Origin: a bacterium 210917-SL.2.15 | GTDB lineage: Bacteria > Bacillota > Clostridia > Oscillospirales > Oscillospiraceae | DNA: 64,000 nt | Reading direction: 5' to 3' | Assembly (NCBI GenBank): GCA_020555605.1 | Contig: JAJCJC010000008.1 | Location: 24,742 to 88,741, forward strand | Shown here: positions 17,551 through 27,735 of the stretch, one piece after another | How the letters are laid out: each line of letters begins with the position of its first letter | Position numbering within the stretch: position 1 is the stretch's first letter | The notes under the pieces: generated by a model | Databases searched by the model: none | The model's input: the letters and a program-made list of their open reading frames with translations, nothing else | What the model was told of the DNA's origin: nothing | Made by a program: the position numbers and the translations under genes

Positions 17551-18825
17551 ATGTTGATTCATACGGTGCTGCGCGGCGAGAGCCTTTATTCCATCGCCCG
17601 GGATTACGGGGTAAATCCGGTTCAGATGGCGGCGGAGAACGGATTTTCCATGGAGGAGCCGCTGGTGGTGGGGCAAACGGTAGTGGTTCAGTTCCCCAAA
17701 ACCGTTCATATCGTGCGGGAAGGACAGACGCTTTCCGCTGTGGCGCAGCAGTATGGTGTGAGCGTGATTACACTGCGGCGCAACAACCGCTGGCTGGAAG
17801 GGGGCAGCCTTCTTCAGCCGGGGCAGGTTCTGGTGATTGAATATTTCAACGAGCCGCTGGGTCGGTATTCCGTGGGCGGATATGCTTACAGCACCATTGA
17901 ACAGGGGCTTTTGCGCAGTGTGCTGCCCTATCTCTCCAACGTGACGCCTTTTACCTACGGGCTGACGCAGGAGGGACGTCTGCTGGAACTGTCGGATGCG
18001 GCGATCCGGCAGACGGCGGCGGAATATGGCGTGGGCGTGCTGCTGCATCTGTCCACTGTGACGGAGCAGGGAACGTTCAGCAATGAACGCTCCAGCAGGG
18101 TGCTGGGCGATGTGGCGCTGCAGCGGCAGTTGGCCGAAGAGGTGCTGAGAACAATCCAGGTTAAGGGCTATGCCGGCGTGGACGTGGATTTTGAGTATCT
18201 TCCGGCGCGGGAAGGCGAAGCCTACGCCGGATTTATTGCTTTGTTGCACAGTATGCTGCAGCCCTATGGCTATACGGTGACGGTGGCGCTGGCGCCAAAG
18301 ACCTATGCCGACCAGCCGGGACTGCTCTATGAAGGTCACGACTATGCCCGTTTGGGCGCGGCTGCCGATTTCGTATTTCTTATGACTTATGAATGGGGCT
18401 ATACTTACGGTCCCCCTATGGCGGTGGCGCCGCTGCCCAATGTGCAATCGGTGGTGGAGTATGCCCTTTCGGAGATCCCGGCAGAAAAATGTATTTTAGG
18501 GGTGCCCAATTATGGCTACAACTGGACGCTGCCGTATCTGCAGGGGGCCAGCCGGGCGCAGTCGCTGTCCAATGAGGCGGCGGTGGCGCTGGCCCGGCGG
18601 TATGGGGCGGAGATTTCCTTTGACGAAACTGCCCGTGCGCCCTGGTTCCGCTATTGGGATGAGGAACGGCGGGAGCACGTTGTCTGGTTTGAAGATGCGC
18701 GGAGCATACAGGAGAAACTGTTGCTGGCGGCGCGCTACGGCATGGCCGGCGTGGGCTACTGGAATCTGGACCGGCCCTTTGCACAAAATTGGCTGGTGGT
18801 CAATGCGCTGTATGACATTCTGTAA
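17551..18825 (+). CDS. LysM and glycoside hydrolase family 18 protein, YaaH/SleL-like
   Basis: A 424-residue protein with two N-terminal LysM repeats (about 1-48 and 51-97; HTVLRGESLYSIARDYG and HIVREGQTLSAVAQQYG) that bind peptidoglycan. A GH18 barrel (about 105-424) has the catalytic DxxDxDxE-type motif at GVDVDFEY. This architecture is that of YaaH/SleL spore-cortex N-acetylglucosaminidases, so a role in the spore coat or in germination is likely; it also implies a spore-forming lineage. There is no signal peptide, as in YaaH. The start ATG 17551 follows GAGGTGAG; residues encoded upstream do not fit a LysM. The gene is followed by a strong terminator and appears monocistronic. Confidence 0.93.
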   Translation: MLIHTVLRGESLYSIARDYGVNPVQMAAENGFSMEEPLVVGQTVVVQFPKTVHIVREGQTLSAVAQQYGVSVITLRRNNRWLEGGSLLQPGQVLVIEYFNEPLGRYSVGGYAYSTIEQGLLRSVLPYLSNVTPFTYGLTQEGRLLELSDAAIRQTAAEYGVGVLLHLSTVTEQGTFSNERSSRVLGDVALQRQLAEEVLRTIQVKGYAGVDVDFEYLPAREGEAYAGFIALLHSMLQPYGYTVTVALAPKTYADQPGLLYEGHDYARLGAAADFVFLMTYEWGYTYGPPMAVAPLPNVQSVVEYALSEIPAEKCILGVPNYGYNWTLPYLQGASRAQSLSNEAAVALARRYGAEISFDETARAPWFRYWDEERREHVVWFEDARSIQEKLLLAARYGMAGVGYWNLDRPFAQNWLVVNALYDIL

Positions 18826-18828
18826 AAG

Positions 18829-18868
18829 AAAAGGGAGCGGACGCGGCAAGTGCGTCCGCTCCCTTTTT
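18829..18868 (+). terminator. Terminator after the LysM-GH18 gene
   Basis: AAGGGAGCGGACGC (18831-18844) pairs with GCGTCCGCTCCCTT (18852-18865), followed by T residues. Confidence 0.9.
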
Positions 18869-18913
18869 TGCCGGGGCAAATATGAAAAAATTGTGAATAT
18901 CACCAAATCTGGC

Positions 18914-18941
18914 TTGACAAAATTGGTTATATTCCTATAAT
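18914..18941 (+). promoter_or_regulatory. Promoter of the MarR-ABC-cdd operon with possible operator
   Basis: Consensus TTGACA (18914-18919) and TATAAT (18936-18941) are 16 nt apart. Just downstream, an AT-rich tract with TTAGACTAA and related ATTAG repeats (about 18945-18965) could be the binding site of the MarR regulator encoded next; that part is a guess. Confidence 0.75.
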
Positions 18942-18996
18942 GATTATTAGACTAAATATTAGTATGGTAATTATTTAGCGAAAGGAAGGAGAACCG

Positions 18997-19455
18997 GTGG
19001 GCTATCATAGCGGTGAATGGGAGTATGTGGGTCCCATGCTGGGCGCAACGGCACAGCTGTTCAAACAGCGGGTGGATGAGAATGTGGAGCGGCACGGTCT
19101 GACCAGCGTGCAGTCCCGGGTACTGCTGTATCTGATTTATGTCAAGCAGGGCACAGAAACCAACCAGCGGGATCTCGAAAAGTTGTTGGATGTGAAAGCG
19201 CCCACGGTGAACGGCATTGTGGGGCGGATGGAGGAGAAAGGTTTTATCCGGCGCCTTCCAGGCAGACGGGACGCGCGGTGCCGCAGTATCACTGTGACGG
19301 AAAAAGGCCGCCTGCTGGAACGGGAAGTGACCGAGAGCATGCGGGCCGTAGAAGCGCAGGTCACTGAAGGGTTCACCCCGCAGGAGCGGGAGCTGCTGAA
19401 GAAGCTGCTTCTGCGTGCAATTGAGAATCTCAAGGGAGGAGAAACGAAAGCATGA
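18997..19455 (+). CDS. MarR-family transcriptional regulator
   Basis: A 152-residue winged-helix regulator. The MarR fold is clear: LTSVQSRVLLYLI (start of the HTH), VKAPTVNGIVGRMEEKGFIRR (recognition helix) and the wing GRRDARCRSITVTEKG. It starts at GTG 18997 behind AAAGGAAGGAG. Its stop overlaps the first ABC exporter gene as ATGA, so it very likely controls its own operon with the exporter and cytidine deaminase, in the way MarR proteins repress multidrug exporters. The ligand is unknown. Confidence 0.92.
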   Translation: MGYHSGEWEYVGPMLGATAQLFKQRVDENVERHGLTSVQSRVLLYLIYVKQGTETNQRDLEKLLDVKAPTVNGIVGRMEEKGFIRRLPGRRDARCRSITVTEKGRLLEREVTESMRAVEAQVTEGFTPQERELLKKLLLRAIENLKGGETKA

Positions 19456-21188
19456 TCCAAAAACTCTGGCCGTATCTGCGGCCATACAAAAAATGGTTTA
19501 TTCTGGGTATTATCTGCTCGGCGGCGGAAGCTGTGTTCGAGCTGCTGATCCCGCTGGTCATGGCTAAGATTGTGGATGTGGGCATTCAGAATGGTGACGC
19601 ATCCTATACCATGCGCATGGGGGCGCTGATGGTGGTTATGGCGGTGATATCGCTGTTGATCGGCGTTTCGTCCGCGTACCTGTCGGCCAGAACCGGCCAG
19701 GGCTTCGGCGCCAGTCTGCGTGCAGCGGAATATGAAAATATTCAAACCTTTGCGTTCAGCAATATTGAGCGCTTTTCCACGGCATCTTTGATTACCCGAT
19801 TGACCAGTGACGTCAATGCCATGCAGCTGACTATGATGATGGGCATGCGCCTGCTGGTGCGCGCCCCGGTGATGCTGGTTTCGGCGCTGGTGCTGGCAAT
19901 GATGATTTCGCTGCAGCTGTCCCAGGTGTTCCTGGTGGCAATTCCCGTGCTGGCGGTAGCCATTGGAGCGCTGCTGTTCCTGGTGTCGCCGCTGTTCCGG
20001 CAGATGCAGGAAAAAACAGATAGCTTGAACCTGGATGTGCAGGAAAATCTGACGGCGATCCGTGTAGTGAAAGCGTTTGTGCGGGAGGATTACGAAAAGA
20101 GCAAATTCGACCGGAACAACCAGGATCTGCGGGATATTGCAGAAAAAGCTAACGGCCGTGTCGTAATCAACATGCCTATTATGATGCTGGTGATCTATGG
20201 CACCATCATCGCAATCCTGTGGTTTGGCGGCCATATGGTGCAGACCGGTGCGCTGGAAGTGGGGCTGCTGACCACGTTTGTCACCTATGTGACACAGATC
20301 ATGGTGTCACTGCTGATGGTGTCCATGATGTTTATGATGTTGACCCGTTCCGTGGCCTGCGCCCGGCGTATTATCGAAGTGCTGGACGAGAAACCCGATA
20401 TCAATGACAGCCACTGCGATTCCACCATGCGCGTCAAAGACGGCAGCATCCGGTTTGAGCACGTCTCTTTCAAGTACGATCCGAAAAGCCCGGACTGGAA
20501 TCTGGAGGATATCAACCTGGATATCAAGGCCGGGCAGACGATCGGTATTATCGGAGGCACCGGCAGCGCCAAAACGACACTGGTGCAGTTGATCCCCCGC
20601 CTGTATGAGGCCACGGCGGGCCGCGTGCTGGTGGGCGGCCAGAATGTGCGAAGCTACACCATGGAGCACCTGCGCGATAGCTGCGCCATGGTGCTGCAGA
20701 AGAACACCCTGTTTTCCGGCACGATTCGTGAAAACCTTCTGTGGGGCAATGAAAATGCCACGGACGAGGACATTGAGCGCGCCTGCCGGATTGCCTGTGT
20801 GGACGAATTCATCGACCGGATGCCCGAGGGGTACGATACCGATTTGGGTCAGGGCGGCGTCAATGTGTCTGGTGGGCAGAAGCAGCGCCTGTGTATTGCC
20901 CGCGCCCTTTTGAAGAATCCAAAGGTGCTGATCCTGGACGATTCCACCTCCGCTGTGGATATGGCGACCGACGCCAAGATTCGCACTGCTTTTGCCACGG
21001 AGTTGCCCAAAACTACGAAAATCATTATCGCACAGCGCATCGCTTCGGTGTGCGATGCGGATCAGATTATTGTGATGGACGACGGAAAGATCTCTGCTGT
21101 GGGCACGCATGAGGAATTGATGCAAAACAGTGCGATTTACCGTGAGGTATACACATCCCAGAAGGAAGGAGGGAATATCGATGGCTAA
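19452..21188 (+). CDS. ABC exporter half-transporter, degenerate-site subunit of a heterodimer
   Basis: A 578-residue type IV ABC exporter: six membrane helices (about 15-310) and a C-terminal ATPase. The Walker A is GGTGSAKTT, with Ala where the last Gly of the loop is usual. Walker B reads LILDDSTSAVD, with Asp replacing the catalytic Glu, while the signature VSGGQKQR is intact. This pattern marks the non-hydrolysing site of heterodimeric exporters such as TM287/288 or LmrCD. The next gene has a canonical Walker A and the catalytic Glu, so the two should form one asymmetric drug exporter. It overlaps the marR gene by 4 nt and the partner by 8 nt. Confidence 0.95.
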   Translation: MIQKLWPYLRPYKKWFILGIICSAAEAVFELLIPLVMAKIVDVGIQNGDASYTMRMGALMVVMAVISLLIGVSSAYLSARTGQGFGASLRAAEYENIQTFAFSNIERFSTASLITRLTSDVNAMQLTMMMGMRLLVRAPVMLVSALVLAMMISLQLSQVFLVAIPVLAVAIGALLFLVSPLFRQMQEKTDSLNLDVQENLTAIRVVKAFVREDYEKSKFDRNNQDLRDIAEKANGRVVINMPIMMLVIYGTIIAILWFGGHMVQTGALEVGLLTTFVTYVTQIMVSLLMVSMMFMMLTRSVACARRIIEVLDEKPDINDSHCDSTMRVKDGSIRFEHVSFKYDPKSPDWNLEDINLDIKAGQTIGIIGGTGSAKTTLVQLIPRLYEATAGRVLVGGQNVRSYTMEHLRDSCAMVLQKNTLFSGTIRENLLWGNENATDEDIERACRIACVDEFIDRMPEGYDTDLGQGGVNVSGGQKQRLCIARALLKNPKVLILDDSTSAVDMATDAKIRTAFATELPKTTKIIIAQRIASVCDADQIIVMDDGKISAVGTHEELMQNSAIYREVYTSQKEGGNIDG

Positions 21189-23043
21189 AGGCGGTTTTGG
21201 AAAAGGGCAGAAGTTTGCGAAGCCCCAGAATATGAAAAAAACTCTTCGCAGCCTGATGCATTATGTAGGCCGCTATAAAGCGCTGATGGCGTTGGTTGTC
21301 GTATTCCTGTTGCTCAATACGGTCTGCATTGTGGCAGGTTCCTACTTGCTCAAGCCTCTGATCAATGATTATATTATTCCGGGTGATTTCGCCGGACTGG
21401 CGCGCATGCTGGCACTGATGGCGGGCATTTATATTACAGGTGCGCTGTGCAGCTTTGCCTATTCCCGCATTATGGTGCACGTTTCTCAGAAAACCGTATA
21501 CGCGATTCGCAGGGATCTGTTTGAAAAAATGCAGTTGCTGCCCATCAAGTATTTCGACAGACATACACATGGCGAACTGATGAGCCGCTATACCAATGAT
21601 ATTGATACCATCAGTGAAATGATCAACAACAGCATCGGAACGCTCCTGTCCAGTGCGCTGACTTTTGTGGGCATTTTGATCATGATGTTTGTGCTGAGTT
21701 GGAAGCTGCTGCTGATTACAGCGGGCATGCTGGTGGTGATGGTGCTGGTCGTCAAAGCGATTGGAAAGCGGAGCCGCCTGTACTTTGCAGCACAGCAGCG
21801 GGATATCGGTACGGTCAACGGTTATATTGAAGAGATGATCGAAGGCCAGAAGGTTATCAAAGTGTTCAACCATGAGGAAAAAGCCAAAGAAGGTTTTTAT
21901 AGCCGGAACGATGCGTACCGCAGATCCGCCACCGCGGCTCAGGCCTTTGCTGGCGCCATGATGCCGACTATGGCGAATATTTCCAACATCAACTATGCGC
22001 TGACATGCTGCATCGGCGGCCTGTTGGCCATCGGCGGCGCCTTTGACATTGGCACCCTGGTTGCTTTTCTGCAGTATGTGCGCCAGCTGACACAGCCGGT
22101 GAACATGATTTCCCAGCAGGTGAACACGATTTTGGCGGCAGTGGCTGGCGCGGAGCGCGTGTTTGAAGTGATGGAAGAGGAGCCGGAGGCTGACGAAGGC
22201 ACCGTAACGCTGGTCAACATTACCGGCGATGAAAACGGCGAAATTGTGGAAACCGATCGGCGCACTGAGGACTGGGCCTGGAAAAAGGCGGACGGCACGC
22301 TGGTGCCCCTGATGGGCGATGTGCGCTTTGACCATGTGGTGTTCGGCTACAACGATGAGAAGATTATCCTGCACGATATCAGTTTGTTTGCCAAAGCCGG
22401 ACAGAAGATCGCTTTTGTCGGCTCCACCGGCGCAGGCAAGACCACGATCACCAATCTGATCAACCGGTTTTATGAGATCCAGAGCGGTACGATTACCTAC
22501 GACGGCATTGATATCCGGGAGATCCGGAAGGATTCCCTGCGCGCCTCGTTGGGTATTGTGCTGCAGGATACGCACCTGTTTACCGGTACCATTGCGGACA
22601 ATATCCGCTACAGCAAACTGGACGCTACGGATGAAGAGGTGGTGGCCGCGGCCAAGCTGGCCAACGCAGACGCCTTTATCCGCCATCTGCCCCACGGCTA
22701 CGATACCATGCTGACCGGCGACGGCGGCAACCTGAGTCAGGGCCAGCGGCAGCTGCTGGCCATTGCCCGCGCGGCCGTGGCGGACCCGCCGGTGCTGATC
22801 CTGGACGAAGCCACTTCCAGTATCGACACCCGCACGGAAAAGCTGATCGAAAAGGGGATGGACCGCCTGATGGCAGGCCGCACCGTGTTCGTAATCGCCC
22901 ACCGCCTGTCCACCGTGCGCAACTCCCAAGCTATTATGGTGCTGGAACAGGGCCGGATCATCGAGCGCGGCGACCACGATGACCTGATCGCCGAAAAGGG
23001 CCGCTACTATCAGCTTTATACCGGCCAGGCCGAACTGGCCTGA
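21181..23043 (+). CDS. ABC exporter half-transporter, catalytic-site subunit of a heterodimer
   Basis: A 620-residue partner of the preceding protein. Six membrane helices (about 25-330) are followed by a linker longer than usual (about 335-395) and an ATPase with Walker A GSTGAGKTT, Walker B LILDEATSSIDTRTE with the catalytic Glu, and H-loop IAHRLS. The signature is LSQGQRQ, with Gln replacing the first Gly of LSGGQ; this half of the composite sites is therefore the weakened one, as is common in heterodimers. I chose ATG 21181 (MAKGGFGKG) after AAGGAGGG; the longer frame upstream lies within the first subunit. Confidence 0.95.
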   Translation: MAKGGFGKGQKFAKPQNMKKTLRSLMHYVGRYKALMALVVVFLLLNTVCIVAGSYLLKPLINDYIIPGDFAGLARMLALMAGIYITGALCSFAYSRIMVHVSQKTVYAIRRDLFEKMQLLPIKYFDRHTHGELMSRYTNDIDTISEMINNSIGTLLSSALTFVGILIMMFVLSWKLLLITAGMLVVMVLVVKAIGKRSRLYFAAQQRDIGTVNGYIEEMIEGQKVIKVFNHEEKAKEGFYSRNDAYRRSATAAQAFAGAMMPTMANISNINYALTCCIGGLLAIGGAFDIGTLVAFLQYVRQLTQPVNMISQQVNTILAAVAGAERVFEVMEEEPEADEGTVTLVNITGDENGEIVETDRRTEDWAWKKADGTLVPLMGDVRFDHVVFGYNDEKIILHDISLFAKAGQKIAFVGSTGAGKTTITNLINRFYEIQSGTITYDGIDIREIRKDSLRASLGIVLQDTHLFTGTIADNIRYSKLDATDEEVVAAAKLANADAFIRHLPHGYDTMLTGDGGNLSQGQRQLLAIARAAVADPPVLILDEATSSIDTRTEKLIEKGMDRLMAGRTVFVIAHRLSTVRNSQAIMVLEQGRIIERGDHDDLIAEKGRYYQLYTGQAELA

Positions 23044-23065
23044 GAACGGGGAGGGAGAGGCCATT

Positions 23066-23473
23066 ATGACAGAGCATGAACTGGTAGTCCTGGCGCTGAA
23101 CATGAGGGAACGCGCGTATGCGCCCTATTCGGGCTTTCGTGTCGGCGCGGCACTGCTGTGCGGCGACGGAACAGTCTACACCGGATGCAACCTGGAGAGC
23201 GCATCCTATCCCTGCGGCCTGTGTGCCGAACGGGTGGCGGCCGCCAAAGCGCTCAGCGAAGGACGGCGGGATTTCGGCGTGCTGGCGGTGGCTGGATCTG
23301 CCAAAGAACTGTGCACGCCCTGTGGGCTGTGCCGGCAGTTCCTGTTTGAATTTGCTCCGCAGCTGCGTATCCTGTGTGCTAACGACGTAGGGATATGGAA
23401 AGCGTACGACCTTCACGCTCTGCTGGCGGAGGGCTTTGGCGGCGCTTCGCTCTCAATGGGGCCCGAAGATTGA
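23066..23473 (+). CDS. cdd: Cytidine deaminase
   Basis: A 135-residue tetrameric-type cytidine deaminase, which converts cytidine or deoxycytidine to uridine or deoxyuridine in pyrimidine salvage. The zinc site is complete: CAERVA, in which the Glu is the proton shuttle, and PCGLCRQ with two Cys ligands. The substrate motif GCNLESASYP is present. It starts 22 nt after the exporter gene with a GGGAGGGAG ribosome site, so it probably shares the MarR-controlled transcript. Why a deaminase travels with a drug exporter is not evident; nucleoside-type drugs are one speculative link. Confidence 0.95.
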   Translation: MTEHELVVLALNMRERAYAPYSGFRVGAALLCGDGTVYTGCNLESASYPCGLCAERVAAAKALSEGRRDFGVLAVAGSAKELCTPCGLCRQFLFEFAPQLRILCANDVGIWKAYDLHALLAEGFGGASLSMGPED

Positions 23474-23507
23474 CAAACGTCGGTTTTTGTCTGTAAATAA
23501 TTTGTTT

Positions 23508-23539
23508 CCGGCCCGCTTTTCGATTGACAAGCGGGCCGG
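23508..23539. promoter_or_regulatory. 11-bp GC-rich hairpin overlapping the degV -35 box
   Basis: CCGGCCCGCTT (23508-23518) pairs with AAGCGGGCCGG (23529-23539). The 3' arm begins on the last base of the TTGACA and covers half of the spacer. It may act as an operator or as a partial terminator of the preceding operon; it has no T-run. Confidence 0.5.
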
Positions 23540-23552
23540 AAAAGCATATACT
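23524..23552 (+). promoter_or_regulatory. Promoter of the DegV gene
   Basis: TTGACA (23524-23529), a 17-nt spacer and TATACT (23547-23552) are a near-consensus sigma-A promoter about 70 nt before the start codon. Confidence 0.8.
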
Positions 23553-23621
23553 GTAAATGTAAAGTATTACATAATGTGGTTATGAATATCAAATTAGAGG
23601 ACCTGTTTTGGGAGATGGCTT

Positions 23622-24464
23622 ATGAGTTTTAAAATTATCGGCGACAGCTGCACCGATCCCGTGCCGGGACTGAAGGACGCGCCGGAATATGCCATGGTGC
23701 CGCTGATTATCCGCATTGGGAATCAGGAATATGTGGACAACGGCATGCTAACCACGGAGGATCTGGTGGCCCGGATGGCTGCTTCGCCGGAGGGGACCGG
23801 CACGGCATGTCCTGCACCCCAGTGGTATATGGATGCCTTTGAAGGCGCGGACGAAGTGTATGTTATTACGCTGTCGGCGGAGCTGAGCGGTTCTTACAAC
23901 AGCGCGGTTCAGGCGCGGGACATCTATCTGGAGGAGCATCCGGAGAAAAAAATCCATGTGTTCAATTCCCACTCGGCCTCGGCGGGGCAGAGCGCGCTGC
24001 TCATCAAGCTGTTCGAGTTGTGCCGCGCCGGGCTGCCCTTTGAGCGGGTGATTGAGGAGATGGATCATTTCATCGCCCACCTAACCACGCTGTTTGTGTT
24101 GGAAAACCTTGACAATCTGCGCAAAAACGGCCGCCTGAGCGAAGTGCAGGCGCTGATCACTGGTACGCTGCATATCAAGCTGGTAATGGAAGGCACCCCT
24201 GCCGGCACCATCCGCAAAGTGGGCCAAGCGCTGAGCGTGAAGCAGGCTCTTTCCCGCCTGGCGGATGCGGCAGCGGAAAAGGCAAAAAAACACGGCATTG
24301 AGGGCCGTACTTTGGTGATTTCCCATTGTAACTGTCCCGACCGGGCAGTGTATGTGCGCAATCTCCTGTTCAAAAAGCTGCCCTTTACCCGGGTCGAGAT
24401 CGTCCGCACCGGCGGTATCAGTACGGTATATGCCGGTGACGGCGGCGTGGTCGTGGCGTTCTGA
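23622..24464 (+). CDS. DegV family fatty-acid-binding protein
   Basis: A 280-residue DegV (FakB-like) protein. Members bind a fatty acid between two domains, and some hand it to the FakA kinase for phosphorylation. Family features here are the opening IIGDSCTD, the motif LSGSYNSA (about 87-94), the tract FNSHSASAG (about 112-120) and ENLDNLRKNGRLS. The last part GGVVVAF is also typical. No fakA is seen nearby, so whether it delivers fatty acids for phospholipid synthesis is unknown. It has its own strong promoter and a terminator, and is therefore a single-gene unit. Confidence 0.93.
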   Translation: MSFKIIGDSCTDPVPGLKDAPEYAMVPLIIRIGNQEYVDNGMLTTEDLVARMAASPEGTGTACPAPQWYMDAFEGADEVYVITLSAELSGSYNSAVQARDIYLEEHPEKKIHVFNSHSASAGQSALLIKLFELCRAGLPFERVIEEMDHFIAHLTTLFVLENLDNLRKNGRLSEVQALITGTLHIKLVMEGTPAGTIRKVGQALSVKQALSRLADAAAEKAKKHGIEGRTLVISHCNCPDRAVYVRNLLFKKLPFTRVEIVRTGGISTVYAGDGGVVVAF

Positions 24465-24520
24465 GCGGGTGTTCAGAACAAAATATGGGACCGTTTCTGT
24501 GCGCCTCATGGGACGGCAGA

Positions 24521-24546
24521 AAGAAGGCCTTCGGGCCTTCTTTTTG
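24521..24546 (+). terminator. Terminator after the DegV gene
   Basis: AAGAAGGCC-TTCG-GGCCTTCTT (24521-24542), a 9-bp stem with a UUCG loop, is followed by T residues. Confidence 0.9.
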
Positions 24547-24737
24547 CATTATTTTGGGATGTGATTGCATAAAATGTCAAAAAGTGCTGGGAATATACGG
24601 AATTGTTAGCATAAATAACCAAAAGCTGCCGCGGATTTTTAGATAACATTCTCTGCCTTCTGTTCACAGTTTTTTCATGATTGTTTCGTATACTATAAAT
24701 ACAACATCCTTTAAAGCAAAAAAGGAGGACGGACCGG

Positions 24738-25157
24738 ATGAATATTATTCGCTCCCTACAGAGAAAGACGGAGTGCCCGTTTTTTTACGATTATAAAACC
24801 GTGCAGCAGGCGCTGCGCTTTATGCGCAGCCACGGCTGTGTGCAGGTTCCCGTGGTAAATCAGGACGGGCGGTATCTCGGCACGGTCAGCGAGGGCGATT
24901 TCCTGTGGCATATCATCGACTGGGGCGGTTACGAGGCGGCAAAGGATCACAAGATTGCCGAGTTGCTGCGCCGTGGCGCTCCGCTGGCCCTGAAGATCAC
25001 TGCTCCGGACGATGAACTGCGGCGTGCAGCGCTGTGCGGTGCGGTCATCCCCATCGTGGATGACCGGGGCATGTTTGTGGGCGTCGTGCCCCGGGAGGAC
25101 ATTGTGCAGTATTTTGCGGAAAAGAGCGCGGCAGCTGCGGCGGCAGTGACGGCCTGA
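24738..25157 (+). CDS. CBS-domain-pair protein
   Basis: A 139-residue protein made of a tandem CBS pair (about 8-65 and 70-130), seen from VQVPVVNQDGRYLGTVSEGD and VIPIVDDRGMFVGVVPRED. Such modules bind adenosyl nucleotides and act as energy or ligand sensors; stand-alone pairs usually control a partner protein that cannot be identified here. The last ten residues are an Ala-rich tail. A strong AAAGGAGG ribosome site precedes the ATG. Neighbours are unrelated single genes, so context gives no clue about its target. Confidence 0.9.
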   Translation: MNIIRSLQRKTECPFFYDYKTVQQALRFMRSHGCVQVPVVNQDGRYLGTVSEGDFLWHIIDWGGYEAAKDHKIAELLRRGAPLALKITAPDDELRRAALCGAVIPIVDDRGMFVGVVPREDIVQYFAEKSAAAAAAVTA

Positions 25158-25349
25158 GCGATCGCGACAGAATGGTTTGTACACAAAAGATATGCAAAAA
25201 AGCGGTGCTTTTCTATGAGTAATATAGGCGGCGCTTTATTTAGTAGAACTGACAAAAAACAATTTGACGGCATCGGTTTCCCCCCGGGAGACACTTACAG
25301 AATCCGTGACAAAAAATTCAAAAAATTTAACACAGTGCTGTAAAAAACT

Positions 25350-26786
<1,437 letters not shown>

Positions 26787-26811
26787 GCAGCAGACGTCCC
26801 ATATCCTGAAT

Positions 26812-26852
26812 CACAAAAAAGAAGCAGGCTCCGGATCTGTCCGGGGCCTGCT
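26812..26852 (-). terminator. Terminator of the amidase gene (convergent with gdhA)
   Basis: AGCAGGCTCCGGA (26823-26835) pairs with TCCGGGGCCTGCT (26840-26852). On the minus strand it is followed by a T-rich run (from 26822 down), so it serves mainly the minus-strand gene; gdhA may share the stem. Confidence 0.75.
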
Positions 26853-26864
26853 GTGTGATTGATC

Positions 26865-27590
26865 TTATTGATTGCTTTGCCGGGTTGCCTCCACGGCGGA
26901 CTGTACCTGTTCCTTGAAGGCCTGCCAGGCGTCCGGATTGCGGACATAGTAGACGGGGCATTCCTTGCCGGTTACATCGTAATGGCGGATAACATCCCGC
27001 TGGGGATCGAGGCCGAATTCCTGGCACAGCCAAGCGGTGAGGCGCACCAGGGAGTCCATGGTGACGTCGTTGAAGCGTCCCTCTGCGTCGGGGTGGCAGA
27101 CTTCAATGGAAACGGTATCATAGTTCCGGTCGCTGGAACAATAAGCCACTTCGCTGACGGGGACACACTGTAGGATCTCGCCGTCCAGCCCCACGACAAA
27201 GTTTGCGCTGGCGTATGTCTCGCCGCTGGCGGCAAGGCCCTCGAAATAGCTGCGGTTGGCCGCGGCGGAAGTACCGGGATTGCCCACGTAGTGAACGACG
27301 ATGGCGTTGACCTGTTTTACCGGGGTCTGGGGGCGGGAATATTCATTGGGCGTCAGCAGTTCCTGAGTCACCCAAGCGGGCATATGAGCCTGCACCCGCT
27401 CCGGCAGGGTGCGTCGGGCCAACTGTGCGTGGAGGGCGAAAGCGAAAACCGCCGCTACCAGCACCAGGGCCACCAGGCCGGTCAGGGCCAGCTGCTGCTT
27501 CTGCTTTTGCGGCAGGACGCGTCGTCTGCTGCGGGTCGATCGTTTTTTTTCTGCCAAGGGAGACACCTGTTCTTTCTTGCTTGATAGCAT
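26865..27590 (-). CDS. Membrane-anchored N-acetylmuramoyl-L-alanine amidase (amidase_2 type)
   Basis: A 241-residue protein: an Arg/Lys-rich cytoplasmic start, one membrane helix (about 35-55, TGLVALVLVAAVFAFAL) and an extracellular amidase_2/PGRP-like domain. Zinc ligands are suggested by VVHYVGNPG and by HYDVTGKECP near the end. It should cleave the MurNAc-L-Ala bond of peptidoglycan. I chose ATG 27588-27590 rather than ATG 27630-27632: the latter lies within the TATAAT of the only visible promoter (27631-27636) and has no ribosome site. The start used here has a weak GGCGGA before it, so the precise N-terminus is uncertain. Confidence 0.85.
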   Translation of the reverse strand: MLSSKKEQVSPLAEKKRSTRSRRRVLPQKQKQQLALTGLVALVLVAAVFAFALHAQLARRTLPERVQAHMPAWVTQELLTPNEYSRPQTPVKQVNAIVVHYVGNPGTSAAANRSYFEGLAASGETYASANFVVGLDGEILQCVPVSEVAYCSSDRNYDTVSIEVCHPDAEGRFNDVTMDSLVRLTAWLCQEFGLDPQRDVIRHYDVTGKECPVYYVRNPDAWQAFKEQVQSAVEATRQSNQ

Positions 27591-27630
27591 TCCGCCGCTA
27601 AAAAAAGAGGTGGATTGGGTCGTTTTTCCC

Positions 27631-27659
27631 ATTATAGCAGAATGGAACGGCGGTTTCCA
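27631..27659 (-). promoter_or_regulatory. Promoter of the amidase gene
   Basis: On the minus strand, TGGAAA (27654-27659), a 17-nt spacer and TATAAT (27631-27636). Transcription would begin downstream of the ATG at 27632, which therefore cannot be the start codon if this promoter is used. Confidence 0.65.
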
Positions 27660-27735
27660 CCTTTGTGACGTATAAATTTACATCGAATGGGGCATCCTTT
27701 CCATGCATTATAGTAGCAAAAGGAGGAGATTTTGT

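Noticed and set aside
21067..23103. Long minus-strand open frame (678 codons) under the ABC exporter subunit
   Set aside because: Antisense shadow of a canonical exporter gene with high His and Gln content and no recognisable domain.
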